A DNA stretch of 23,906 bases, from NCBI GenBank assembly GCA_003254885.1, contig QANT01008381.1, positions 514 to 24,419 on the forward strand, read 5' to 3'. Below are positions 9,756 to 20,300 of the stretch, in pieces; position 1 is the stretch's first letter; each line of letters begins with the position of its first letter. Source of the DNA: Purshia tridentata. Lineage: Eukaryota; Streptophyta; Magnoliopsida; Rosales; Rosaceae. Under the pieces are notes generated by a model that worked only from the letters and a program-made list of their open reading frames with translations, made no database searches and had not been told where the DNA came from. The position numbers and the translations under genes were made by a program.

Positions 9756-10971
9756 GTTTTAAGTCTAGAATTTTGGGCTCAGCATCCAATTTGCAGTTGA
9801 GTTGCCTTGGAAAGTTGCTTATTTCTACTATAGAGCAGTTTTTGGTGTTTCATTAAAGTAAAATCTGCTTATTTTGAAAATATGGATGAAAAAAAGTAGA
9901 TTTTGGGGATTGGGGTAAAGCAGTTAAAGAGGTGCTTTCCAAATATGTTGTGTGGGAAAGTAGCCATAACTTTCGAAATTGCCCTTAGCCAATTTATGAG
10001 TTAAGTTTAAAATATATATTTTCATTAAAGTAATTTATATACAAATGGGTGAGTATTGATTGAATAATTTTTGTTTACCTTCTTAGTTTTATCATTAATT
10101 TGTGTCAAGTGTAAAATATATAGTTCATTAAAGAAAATTATTAGAAACAAGTTTTCAATTTCTTAAAACAATTAGTTTAAAATTTTAATTTATCAAAGGT
10201 TTTCAACATAAAGTTAGAAGCAAATTTGTTCATATTTTGTTAAAAATAAAAATATTTGTTTCCCCACCCATTCTTTTTTTTAAAACTAAAAATTGATTGC
10301 ATCTAAATCAATCTCTACTATCATAACGCCTTATTTTTATGAGTCAAAAGCTTCATCAAAATATAAACAATCATAATTACCCTTTAATTAACAAAATACA
10401 ATGACAAACGATATAAATCAAGTGGATATTTTTTTAAAAAAAATGTAAAATGTACGAAAGTAAATGAAAGCACTCTTATTTTACCAAACATAATAATAAA
10501 AACCATTTTTAGTATCATGTCTAATTGGTCATTATACACATCTACAACACAATATTAAAATTTACAAAACACTTTAATACTGTTTTTAACACTCACAACA
10601 CTTTTAAAAACACAGTTTAAGAAACATTCAATCGATTTACCTCACATCAATTTTTTTTCACCACACATCAATACCGAACGGGCCCTTATGGTATAGGATT
10701 TTAGGATAATATTATAACAATATTATGATAATATAATATAGTATTATTAATTAGAATAATTTAATTAATATAATAATAGTAGAATAATATTAGGTTAATA
10801 TAATATGATAATATTATGGTTTAAATCTCATTAGATTTAGGATAATATTAGGGAATTTTTGAAATAAAAAATGTCTGAAAATTTTTTTGGACTTTAGTAA
10901 GTTTTTTTATACCATTATGGGTTTTGTCTAAAAATGACCTATAAAATGGACTAAACTGTGAGTCACCCTTA
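9756..10971. other. AT-rich spacer between the 115-bp repeats
   Basis: No gene. Around 9800-9960 there are alternating AGCAG/CTGCTT motifs, and ACCGAACGGGCCCTTA at about 10673-10688 resembles the end of a plant hAT-like MITE, though I could not find a matching opposite end. 10690-10860 is a degenerate ATAATATTA-rich low-complexity run. Confidence 0.35.
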
Positions 10972-11086
10972 AATTAAACATTTGCATGATCAAATCCTAA
11001 GATATATTTATTACAAACCAACTCTCCAAAAAATGATATGCTACAATTGGTACATTTGAATGTGGATTGTGGAGGCTGTATGTTAG
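10972..11086. repeat. 115-bp dispersed direct repeat, copy 2
   Basis: Partner of 9641-9755, same orientation, no gaps. The pair brackets 1.2 kb of AT-rich DNA, consistent with an old segmental duplication or an insertion carrying its own repeat. Confidence 0.9.
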
Positions 11087-11852
11087 ATTATTATTATAAC
11101 ACAAAATCTCCAAGTAGTTAAACTTAGAAAGCAATGGTTTTGTAAACACAAGAAAAGCCTTCGGAAAAACAAATAACCAAATTAAGAGGGAAGACGGAAA
11201 AAGAAGAAGATAGCACAACCTGATGCAGTAAAAATCCATGTGATTCCATACAAGTCCTTGACCTTGAATAACGTCACCCCAACCGTCACTATAGGTATGC
11301 AGCCATGTTTAACTACTTGAAGATATGAGTTGGGAGCCGTTTGTTGAGAGAAAAATGGTGGTAGGTCAGGCCAGTTGCTCCCTACAGAACAAACATATAC
11401 AAAAAATACATATATATATACTGAACTCAAGCTAGTTTGAACTCTTGAAGGTAGGTGTTGCTTGTGTTTTGCACAATACATCTCTGTCTTATTATACCTA
11501 AATTAAGTTAATGTCATGTCCCCAATAAAAATGCAATGGTGCAACTATCATGTATGTGTGTGTTCAACTTATGTGTGAGTGTATCAGTATTCAAACTCTT
11601 CTTTTAATTCTTAGTTAAGATAAAAATCATAAAGTTGAGCCAAACAATTTAGGCTGTGAATTAAGTGTTGTAGTGATATGGGAAAATGATTGTGAAAGTG
11701 TCCATCTTACTTTTCTCCGTAAGCAATCTTCTCATTTACAATTTATCTCTTTGATATTTTTTAAGCGAATACATTCTATGAAAAAATCAAATATCTAGAA
11801 GTCTTTGTAAATGATTTTCCAACCATCTTATGGGTTTTCAAAGATCTTTTAA
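11087..11852. other. Unassigned non-coding region
   Basis: A minus-strand stretch at 11222-11381 is open and is bounded by sequences resembling an acceptor (TGTTCTGTAG|GGAGC) and a donor (GCATCAG|GTTGTG), but its translation matches no family I know. The remainder is AT-rich with no feature seen. Confidence 0.3.
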
Positions 11853-12183
11853 AACATTATGTTAGATATCAAGGAAAATCAATTTTGACTTCAAAAGATA
11901 CCCTTTCTTTTGATGAATTAGTAGAAATATTATCTTGTCAATTTATGACAATGTCATTTTTATGTATGGTCTCAACTAGGAAGGATCTATATAAACTAAT
12001 TATCTAAGTATTCCCTTGATTTTTTGGGCTATCTTTCAAGGATATGGCCAAATCTTTTAGTAGTACAAAGTCAAATGCTAGAACACAACATTATTTTTAT
12101 ACCCAACTATACAGTAATAAATTTTCTTAATTAAAAATTAAAAACATTAAAAAAATTATTAAAAAAACTCATCGTCATCACAA
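11853..12183. repeat. Repeat A, copy 1 (about 331 bp)
   Basis: Begins ACATTATGTTAGATATCAAG and ends CTCATCGTCATCACAA. It recurs at 13430-13746 with scattered substitutions and a shortened A/T tract near its end. Identity is high, roughly 93-95% by eye outside that tract. The content is unidentified. Confidence 0.93.
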
Positions 12184-12344
12184 TCCAGCCCCACGCCACC
12201 ACCTCATCCATCCCGTCATCTAGCCAACAACCCTTTCTTTTTCCCCTTCTTTCCGTCACTCTATTAATTTCCCAATTTAGTGACGTCGCTGGTCGGTGTC
12301 TCAATCAACTGGGAGTAAGGGGGTGTGAGGCTTTTGGGTCTATT

Positions 12345-12508
12345 AAACTACTCTTGGTAATGATAATATTTTGGCTCTCAAATCAATAAAGAACGTAGCG
12401 AAATGCAATACTTGGTGTGAATTGTAGAATTCCGTGAACCATCGAGTCTTTGAACACAAATTGCGCTCATAGCCATTAGGCCAATAGCACGCTTGGTTGG
12501 GCATCACA
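12345..12508 (+). pseudogene. 5.8S rRNA pseudogene
   Basis: The full length of a plant 5.8S rRNA (about 164 nt) is recognisable, including AAGAACGTAGCGAAATGC, TACTTGGTGTGAATTG and GAACCATCGAGTCTTTGAAC. Against the angiosperm consensus as I remember it, about 10 of roughly 17 CpG sites have become TG or CA, the signature of methylation and deamination, and other C-to-T changes are present. An 18S gene and a recognisable ITS1 are missing upstream. It is an isolated, silenced rDNA fragment that could not fold normally. Confidence 0.9.
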
Positions 12509-12590
12509 CAACATTACCCCCCACCTCTCCTTTAGAGGGCACTTAGGGGGACGAATGGTGGCCTCCCATGCTCACTAAAACCAAATTAGG
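12509..12590 (+). pseudogene. ITS2 remnant
   Basis: Follows the 5.8S pseudogene directly. The C-rich start ACATTACCCCCC and the later segment GGTGGCCTCCCATGCTCAC correspond to the conserved ITS2 motif around TGGCCTCCCGTG. The match fades before 12600; no 26S sequence follows. Confidence 0.7.
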
Positions 12591-12640
12591 CTAGGAACCT
12601 AATGCTACCATATTATGTTCTCTAACACTCACCCTAAAAC
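12591..12640 (-). mobile_element. Possible start of the 3' LTR of the copia remnant
   Basis: On the minus strand, downstream of the RNase H frame, GTTTTAGGGTGAG (polypurine-like) is followed by TGTTAGAG at 12627-12620, the usual LTR opening. Only some 30-40 nt follow before the sequence becomes ITS2-like, so the LTR would be cut off by a junction with rDNA. Confidence 0.3.
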
Positions 12641-12680
12641 TTGGCGTCCGTAGATAGACAAGTTTAAAACGTAGCAATAG

Positions 12681-13292
12681 CTACCTTTGCTTGAACAATG
12701 CCTTGGTCAATAAGTTTGCTGTTTGATCAACTGAAAGTACAGAGAGAACCTTATAAATACTATTAGCAACACGCTCATGAACAAGGTGATAGTCTAATTC
12801 AATGTGATAAGTACGAGTATGAAAGACCGGATTGGCTGCCATATAAGTTGTGCTAATATTATCACAGAAGAGGTGAACCGGAAATTGCACATGGTACCCA
12901 AGTTCATGAAGAATAAAAGTAAGCCACACAATTTCCACGCAAGCATGCAATAAAGAGTGATACTCAAACTCTGCACCAGAGCGAGAGACAATGGGCTGCT
13001 TCTTGGAACACCAAGATATCATAGTGGAACCTAAGAAGATGAGATAACATGTAGTGGAGCAACAAGAGGTGGGGCAACCGGCCAAGTCCGCATATGAATA
13101 GGCACACAAAGTCGGTGTGCCACATAACTTAGAGATAGACAAGCTAAAGTCAAAAGAACCGTTTAAGTAACGAAGAATTCTATTTCCCGTAACCAGGTAA
13201 GGAGAACGAGGAGCACTCATGAACTGTGCTATATTGTTAACGGTAAAGGAGATATTCAGACGAGTAATTGTGAGATATTGGAGACAACCCAC
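12681..13292 (-). pseudogene. Ty1/copia RNase H domain, decayed
   Basis: About 203 codons correspond to the end of copia reverse transcriptase and the RNase H domain: VGCLQYLTITR, RILRYLNGS, ISWCSKKQPIVSRSGAEFEY, CDN, NPVFHTRTYHIELDYHLV and DQTANLLTKAL. The usual DADWAG is YADLAG here and AEAEY is AEFEY, so catalytic-site residues look damaged. A TAA at 13297-13299 separates it from the RT part. The element is dead. Confidence 0.9.
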
Positions 13293-13406
13293 TTACTGCA
13301 GAAACTCAATAGGATTAAGGAGAGGGTCACCATCAGTCGTATTTAGTTGAACCTTAGCTGCAATTGGACTGGAGCACAACTTGCATTCATGCAAGTGATA
13401 TTTCCT
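13245..13406. repeat. Repeat B, copy 1 (162 bp)
   Basis: Matches 13745-13906 at a constant 500-bp offset with only scattered substitutions. It covers the RT-RNase H junction of the copia element, including the same in-frame TAA in both copies. Confidence 0.95.
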
Positions 13407-13429
13407 AGGAAAAGAATTCTTTTTCTCGT

Positions 13430-13746
13430 AACATTATGTTAGATATCAAGGAAAATCAATTCTGACTTTAGAAGATACCCCTTCTTTTGATGAATTAGTG
13501 GAAATATTATCTTGTCAATTTATGACAATGTCATTTTTATGTATGGTCTTAACTAGGAAGGATCTATATAAACTAATTATCCAAGTATTCCCTTGATTTT
13601 TTGGGTTATCTTTCAAGGATACGACCAAATCTTTTAGTGGTACAAAGTCAAATGATAGAACATAACATTATTTTTATACCCAACTATACAGTAATAAATT
13701 TATAAAATTAAAAATATTATAATAAAAAAGCTCATCGTCATCACAA
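13430..13746. repeat. Repeat A, copy 2 (about 317 bp)
   Basis: Second copy of 11853-12183, lying between the two copies of repeat B. It interrupts the copia coding region between RT and RNase H. Confidence 0.93.
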
Positions 13747-13906
13747 AGGAGATATTCGGGTGAGTAATTGTGAGATATTGGAGATAACCCACTTACTGCG
13801 GAAACTCAATAGGATTAAGGAGAGGGTCACCATCAGTCATATTTAGTTGAACCTTAGCCGCAATTGGAGTGGAGCACGGCTTGCATTCATGTAGGTGATA
13901 TTTCTT
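13745..13906. repeat. Repeat B, copy 2 (162 bp)
   Basis: Second copy of 13245-13406. It abuts repeat A copy 2 with a shared AAA at the join and runs without a break into the RT-coding remnant at higher coordinates. Confidence 0.95.
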
Positions 13907-14771
13907 AATAAGATCTAAAGTGTATTTGAGTTGCGAGACATGGATGTCGTGAGCAATAGGGGTGACCTCAAGACCAAGAAAGTAGCTCAAGGTGCCCAAA
14001 TCGGTTATATCAAACTCTTTACCCAACCGAGAGATGAAACTAAGTAAAAGCGAGTCATGGCTGCCAGTAAGTACAACATCATCAACATACAGTTGCAAAA
14101 TGACTACCTGAGAGTTGTGCCTAAAGATAAAGAGACAGGAGTCGGCCCATGTTTGAGTGAACCCTAACCAAAGCAAAAAGGAGCTCAAACGGGAAAACCA
14201 AGCTCTTGGCACTTGTTTAAGTCCATATATAGAGCGCCTTGTACAATTTACAAAGGTATTAAGGTCTGGCAGAATTAACAAAGCCCAGAGGTTGTGTCAC
14301 GTATGTATCCTCATTCAAACAACCTTGAAGGAAAGCATTTTTTACGTCAAGACCAGCCCATGGAGAAGACAAAGCTGAGAACAGTGCGAATAATGGTTAG
14401 TTTAACCACTGGACTAAACGTATAACAAAAATCCACACCGGGCTGTTGGTGAAAGTCGTTGGCAACAAGGCAAACCTATATCATTCAATGGAATCAGCTG
14501 ACTGACGCTTAATACAGAACACCCATTTGCAACCAACAACATTATGAGACTGAGATGGAGGAACCAAAGACCAAGTTTTATTGTTAAGGAAGGCATTAAA
14601 TTGCTCACTCATTGCATGACACCATTCGGGAAATTTAACTGCTAATGAGAAGGAAATAGGTTTAGTAGAAGCGGCAAGCATAATGGAGTGAGCTTGAATC
14701 AATGGATATCGTACAGTGTCATCAATGCAAATATTTGGAGTAATGATGCCAGCCTTAGAACAAGTGGTCAT
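13793..14771 (-). pseudogene. Ty1/copia reverse transcriptase, decayed
   Basis: Minus-strand RT (RVT_2) domain in pieces. The N-terminal part (14771-14481) has MTTCSKAGI, FPEWCHAMSEQFNAF, TWSLVP and VGCKWVF, then stops. A middle part shows QQPGVDF and LDVKNAF in different frames, so at least one frameshift and one stop separate them. The last part (about 14260-13793) has SIYGLKQVPRAWF and the catalytic YVDDVVLTGS, then GTLSYFLGLEV. It is non-functional, and there is no sign of an intact polyprotein. Confidence 0.92.
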
Positions 14772-14878
14772 GCATCAGTAGCCGGAGCAAAGGCTGGAGC
14801 AAAAGGCGAAGAAGGAGGTGGGGAGAGAGCCCCATTGTTTGGAAGAGCATAGGTTGGCCCTTGAGGTGGCAGCTAGTA

Positions 14879-15050
14879 TACCGATGGTGAAGTCATTGGG
14901 CTGATTTTGAGCTCAACAGAAGGAGTATTAGAGGTAACAGTAGGCTGTGCAAACAGAAAATGAGCCTCATTGAACACTACATGCCGTGAGATGTAGACCT
15001 GTTGAGTAACCAGATCAAGATACCGATAATCAAGTCCACTAACAAAGCTC
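14879..15050 (-). pseudogene. Copia integrase C-terminal remnant
   Basis: On the minus strand the translation contains YRYLDLVTQQVYISRHVVFN followed by EAHF, the conserved block at the end of copia integrase, then a Pro/Ser-rich linker interrupted by stops towards the RT. The catalytic DDE part and gag are missing at higher coordinates, so this copy is 5'-deleted. Confidence 0.75.
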
Positions 15051-15460
15051 TACATGAAAGTGTTGTACACGTGCATATATGTGGGTTTGGTCTTCTTCTT
15101 CTGCACAATTAACAAGTCTACAAACAAACATACAGTAATGGAAGAAGGATAATCACATGAGAAGCAAAAAAATTCCCGAAAGTTATTAGAAGTCTATAAA
15201 GATCCATCAAAGTCTATGAGAAAAGTCATGCAAATTCTATTAAAACTCTATACAGAATTTTGCCAAAGTCTACATAGAGTTTATAAAAGTCATTAAAAAT
15301 TAATTAACTCCATCAAAGTCATTGACTTTTAAAAACTCTACAATAGTCCATTAAAATCCTAATTGAATACAACCCCTTAGTGTATGTCCTTGTGGGAGAT
15401 CAAAACCATGCGTATGTATTTCATGTAGAATACTGGAAGGGTATTGCATAAGTGACGTGT
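15051..15460. repeat. Short-motif-rich non-coding segment, MITE-like
   Basis: From about 15185 to 15375 the sequence is built of variants of AAGTCTAT, AAACTCTA and AAAGTC in both orientations and ends CCTAATTGAATACAACCCC. This resembles non-autonomous DNA-transposon ends in plants. I could not fix its boundaries or superfamily. Confidence 0.35.
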
Positions 15461-15607
15461 TATGAAATAAAAGAGAAGAGATGAGAGAATTCATAAAGTA
15501 ATTTTTCTATTAGGATAATGCCTCTATATATAGCTTTAAGATGACCAAAGTTGTGCTCCCAAAGTCTCATATTTTACATAGAATTGAACTTTCTATAAGT
15601 ATCAACA
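15461..15607 (-). mobile_element. Possible partial 5' LTR of the copia remnant
   Basis: Minus strand: opens TGTTGATACT at 15607, with CTATATATAGAGGC (TATA box, about 15532) and then AATTCTCTCATCTCTTC, a layout common in copia LTRs. No primer-binding site follows, and the start does not match the TGTTAGAG seen at 12627, so it may belong to another element. Confidence 0.3.
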
Positions 15608-15793
15608 CAATTATCTTCTAAATAAACACAAGAGATAAATAAGATTGTGGACAACCACATGATTAAGATAATTACAGAATTTATTACCAGCCGAAACATG
15701 GAATATTGTTGTAGGAAGAGGTTATTGCTCCCAAAAAATCATCTGCACTCCCTTCTTTCTTTTAAAATCCTTTTAAATTTAGTTTATCAAATT

Positions 15794-16325
15794 AAGGGCC
15801 TATTTGGATTCTTGAATTTAAATTTGGATTTAGATTTGGATTTCAAATTTATGCATTTGAAATCCATGTAATTGAAATCCTTAAATTTGAAATTCTATTT
15901 TTTTGATACAAAATTTAAAGGCAAGAATTTCACTGAGTATTTCCATTTTTTTTTTGACAATTTAAGAATTTAAATATATGATTAAGAATAAAAAATTAAA
16001 TTTTCATATATTTAGCAATATATAATAAATATTTAAAATAGACAAACACACATAATTATAGGTTTAGCTTGGTTGATGATTTCCAAAAAAGTACATTGAA
16101 GCTGGCCGGTTGTGGTCGCCAGTAGTTGTGGCCAGAGGTGGGGGGAAGAGAGAGAGAAAATAGGATGGTGAGATTTCAAATACTTAGTTGAAGAAGGTAT
16201 TTTAAATTTATTGATTTAATCCACTAAAATCTATCTTAGATTTGAGCCAAATTCAAATACTCCTTTAAATAAATCCATATAAGTGAATTTGAATTTGGAG
16301 AGCTCAAATCCAAATCCAAATCCCT
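15794..16325. mobile_element. MITE-like element with inverted terminal regions
   Basis: The left end GGGCCTATTTGGATT and onwards is matched in inverse at the right end (complement of 16300-16325 reads GGGATTTGGATTTGGATT). Both arms are dense in AAATTTGGATTT motifs. GGGCCTRTTTGG is typical of Tourist/PIF-type MITEs; TAA precedes the left end but no clean copy follows the right end. Length is about 530 bp and there is no coding content. Confidence 0.55.
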
Positions 16326-17388
16326 CTCTTTTAGTTATGTGTTTAAACTTCGATTTCATCTTGCCATGTGTATTAATGTTTAGTCTTTCGATCTGTTTGG
16401 GGCCTAGAAAATGTGTAGTTCTACCAAACTAAGTGCCTGAAGTGGCAGACTAGCAGGCTTCTAATCTTTTCTTGTGCGAAGTGTTTCCTCTTTTGTCCGC
16501 AGCCAAGCAATAGATAAACATCATTTTGACTCTGTGTTCTTTTACGTTTGGAAATCAAAGATGGCTGTGGTATAATGAATTATAGGAACATCAATTTCTA
16601 AGTGCTTCCATGAGTGTGAATGTTGAGAAACTTATAAGATTGTTGCTCACAGTCCCCGGCAAGGAAGGTTCTCGCCCATGGTCATACACATGGACTGCAA
16701 GACCTTTATGGATGTCACCGTTTTCAATTCCCCTTCGACCTTGACCTCCCCAAACCCAGGAGATCAAGAAAGATAATCAGAGAACAAGATTTACCATGAC
16801 ACCAGACGGATCCATAAGAACCCACTCATATACAAGGATTGTCGTCTTCAGCAGTTCAGATTACAACCACGTCTCAGGTTTCTTTAATCGTAACTATGAG
16901 AATTTGGGCTCTGGAAGTACGGTGCGCCACTGCCTTTGCTTCCAAGAAGAGTGTTTCTTGTGGGTCTAGAAGCTTAAAAATGAAAGGGGAATTTGGAAAA
17001 TTAATTTTATGAGTAAAAAAATTAAGAGGAATGCATAATGACTTTTGTGACTCACTTTTTAAAAGTACTTAGCTTTTGCTATTTTAAGTCTATTTTAGCT
17101 TGTTAAATAAAAAAATAAGGAAAGTTGATGGAGAATGGAGATGCCCCCTCATAGGGCACGATGGTTCAACTTCAACACATTTATCATATTTATCTCTAAT
17201 GTTTGGATAGTCGTTGAAAGATAATCAGACTTCAACAAGCAGCTGATATGCAGATTCTTGTTGACAGTCGGCTTATTAGCTGCTTTGGTTGCATTACAAA
17301 GTTTCCAATAGTTACCTTATTTTGCCACAATACGGAGGACTTATTAACTATGGTGTACATACCATCGGCAAACAGCCATGGTCTCCTC
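16326..17388. other. Intergenic, including the DPE2 3'UTR at its right edge
   Basis: No gene recognised. A less AT-rich stretch at about 16640-16980 reads like old coding DNA, with short open pieces on the plus strand, but I cannot assign it. The last 100-300 bp are probably the 3'UTR of the minus-strand DPE2 gene. Confidence 0.4.
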
Positions 17389-20300
17389 TCACGAAACTCC
17401 ATTTAACGGAGTTGACAGGTTCCCCTTTACAGTGCTGCTGCCACTCTGCAGCTTCTCTGTGGTTGCAACTGCTGACTTCCTGCTCACTTGTTTTTCAGCC
17501 TGTCCCCCTGGATGTGATCTTCCGCTCCCATGTACAAGATCTTTGATGGTTGATATTAGTTCATTATCCTTAATCAAAGCCTCCACTGTCACATGTACGC
17601 CTGAGTGTGCCATACCAAAATGAAATCATGAATTCAAAATGCATTGTGGCATCTTTAAAACAGGAGAACAGCTTGCATACAAACAAGAAAAAGCAAATCC
17701 AACTTAGTTAACTGAATCTTAAAAATCATAATCTTCACATACGGTATCTCCAATAGTGCTTCGGATTTGTGGGGTCATTGATTGTCTCCTCTTTTGCAGG
17801 TCGTGTCATGTATTCTTCTTTCAACACTAACAAATCCTAATAATCGGAAAAAATTGCAGAATCAATATACCATAACATACCAGTCCATAAAACAAAATAT
17901 ATACCATCATATGCAGTACAAAATATAGTATAACACGTAATTGAATAGGATCCAAAAGCTCAAAATGTTTTATGTTGCACTCCCATGGGTGTATCCTTTA
18001 CAAATCCCCCCAATGTTCCATATCCAGTGGAGAATGTACAGAAACAGATTAAGACGTCCATCACAATACCTGAAGAGGGAAAATTGCCCACATCGATGGA
18101 GCTTCAACATGCTGCCTTATGATGAAATGCGCAATATCTGGAACACAGCGACTAGGTGGCAACATGTCAGACCCCACGACACTCTTAAAATATTGCTGCC
18201 TTCTTTCTTCATCTTCTTCCCACCAAGCACGCAGGGTTGAGCAGTCATGGCATGATGGAGCACACACCTGAAATATATTCATCCACATTAACCAATATAA
18301 CCGCATTCCAATGACAAAAGAGATGAAGATCCCTAAATGTTGAAGTACATGCATTTGAACCATATGACCAAAATACAATATACCAAATCTCAAAAATTAA
18401 TGCTCTACAAGGACAACATTAGAAATATCAAGTTTTCTACGGTTAAAAACTACAAGAGAGTGTATGGATCCATTTTGCTTTTAGAGCTTTTCACAAGGTA
18501 GAGTTAATATCTTTCAGTCACTTTTTTTAGATGGGTAGCTCTTCTCAATGTATGGGTCCATTTTGCTTTTGGAGCTTTTCACAAGGTCAAGTTAATATCT
18601 TCCACTGTCACTTTTTTTGGATGCTAGATCTTCTCAATAGCACCCTTCTAGGAGAAGATTGTGCCTTGAGATGCTATACAAAAAGCACATAATAGTAAAA
18701 TGACGCAAGAGGAACAGCCTTGTTCAAGCCAATAGAAATGACACATGATATTATCATCATTATGAAGGCAATAAATATGACACATGATCTTACTGTCATA
18801 TAGCTGTATTGAGAAGGAATGTCAAACTCCAAACCAGGTTCGCTGGGCATACGTTGAATGCGTAAACCTATTAATCCTAATTCCTGCATCACCTGAATCC
18901 AAATAACAATTCACAAAATCACCACCTTTAATCAAAATACAAAATAAATAAGCATAAAGATGAGTAAAGACCACTGGAATCAGGGTGGGGTTTATAGTGT
19001 TTATTGTGGTTGTGAATGGTTGAGCAAACATACAGGATGAACACAAGAAGGAATAAGTCCCAGATCTTCCCCACAGGCTAGCATATCAGATGAGTTCAAC
19101 AGAGCAGGCAGTGTTTTCAAAGCATTTTGCCGCCAAAGATTTTCTTGCCGATGGAAGTAATAATCATAGTATAATCTTTTCAGAACATTTTTGCTGTATT
19201 ACACAACAACTGCAATGAGATTCTATGTTGGAAGTGAATACAATGAAAAAATATTTTAGTTCTCGTAACCAACTATTCTTTCTCCATCAAGAGAATCATG
19301 ACAAACTAAGCTAAAATCATTTTCCTGATACCGAAATAACTAAAATACCTGTGGTCATCCAAATCCTTAAAACTTGGAGTGTCCTCAAGATTGAAGCGAG
19401 GATAGAAGTTCTTTGGATTTTCTGGATCTCTTATAAGAACTATATTCTGCATCAACAATTAAGAAAAAAAAATTACTAACAACAAAAGCTTCCAGCATAT
19501 TGTGCAACTCTTTGATAAAAAAATGCTACCTGTATAAGATCAAAGAGCTCACGCCGTATTTTGTCTTCATTCTGAAACAAAGACCCTTCTTTAAATGACT
19601 TCAGCTTGGAAGCAATTTTTTTCTGAGTGTTGCAGTCCTCCTTAAACTGATAATCATGAATAGAAAGGCAAAAATAATTCAATGCAAGATTCCTTGGCCT
19701 ACTATGACAGAAAAATATTAAAAGCAAAAATATGCCATAAGACTGATTCTGAAGTAATGGATTTCACACAACTTAATAATTTCGAATTCATTTCACTAAC
19801 ATAGTGAGAAAATTTTATATGCATACATAACTGACATGGATGGTACTCACATTCTTTTCGGTAGACCATGGTAGTATGAAGTTGATGGCTCCAACAATAG
19901 ACAAGATAATACTTATATGCTTTAGGTGGGATTCGCGGAAGATTACATTAGTTTCAAAGGGATTGTCTACAAAGAATGGTTGTTCTAAAGTAGAGGAACC
20001 CAATTTAGTAGAACCGGTTACAGGTGAAAGTAGGCTTAGAAGATGTCAATTGAAAAGCTGAAAATGAAACCCGGGTTGTGAAAATTTTTGAAAAAGAAAA
20101 GAATATGGAAAACAGAAAGAATAAAAGGAAGAATTCCTAAAGATGAAAAGCAATAAAAGATCATTCATGAAGGGTATGAATCAATGTAATATAACTGACA
20201 TGGTTGTATGTGACATCGCCAAATTGGAAAAGACCATCACTTAAGCTAAGATTAAAATCCATGTTTGACCAAACAAGCAAATTTGGGTGCAAGAAGAATT

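Noticed and set aside
12345..12508. Functional 5.8S rRNA gene
   Set aside because: Many changes from the near-invariant plant sequence, and no 18S or 26S flanks.
13793..15050. Live copia retrotransposon
   Set aside because: Stops, frameshifts, missing gag, protease and most of integrase, and no matching LTR pair.
16640..16980. Old protein-coding gene fragment
   Set aside because: Composition is coding-like and short pieces are open, but no frame gives a recognisable domain.
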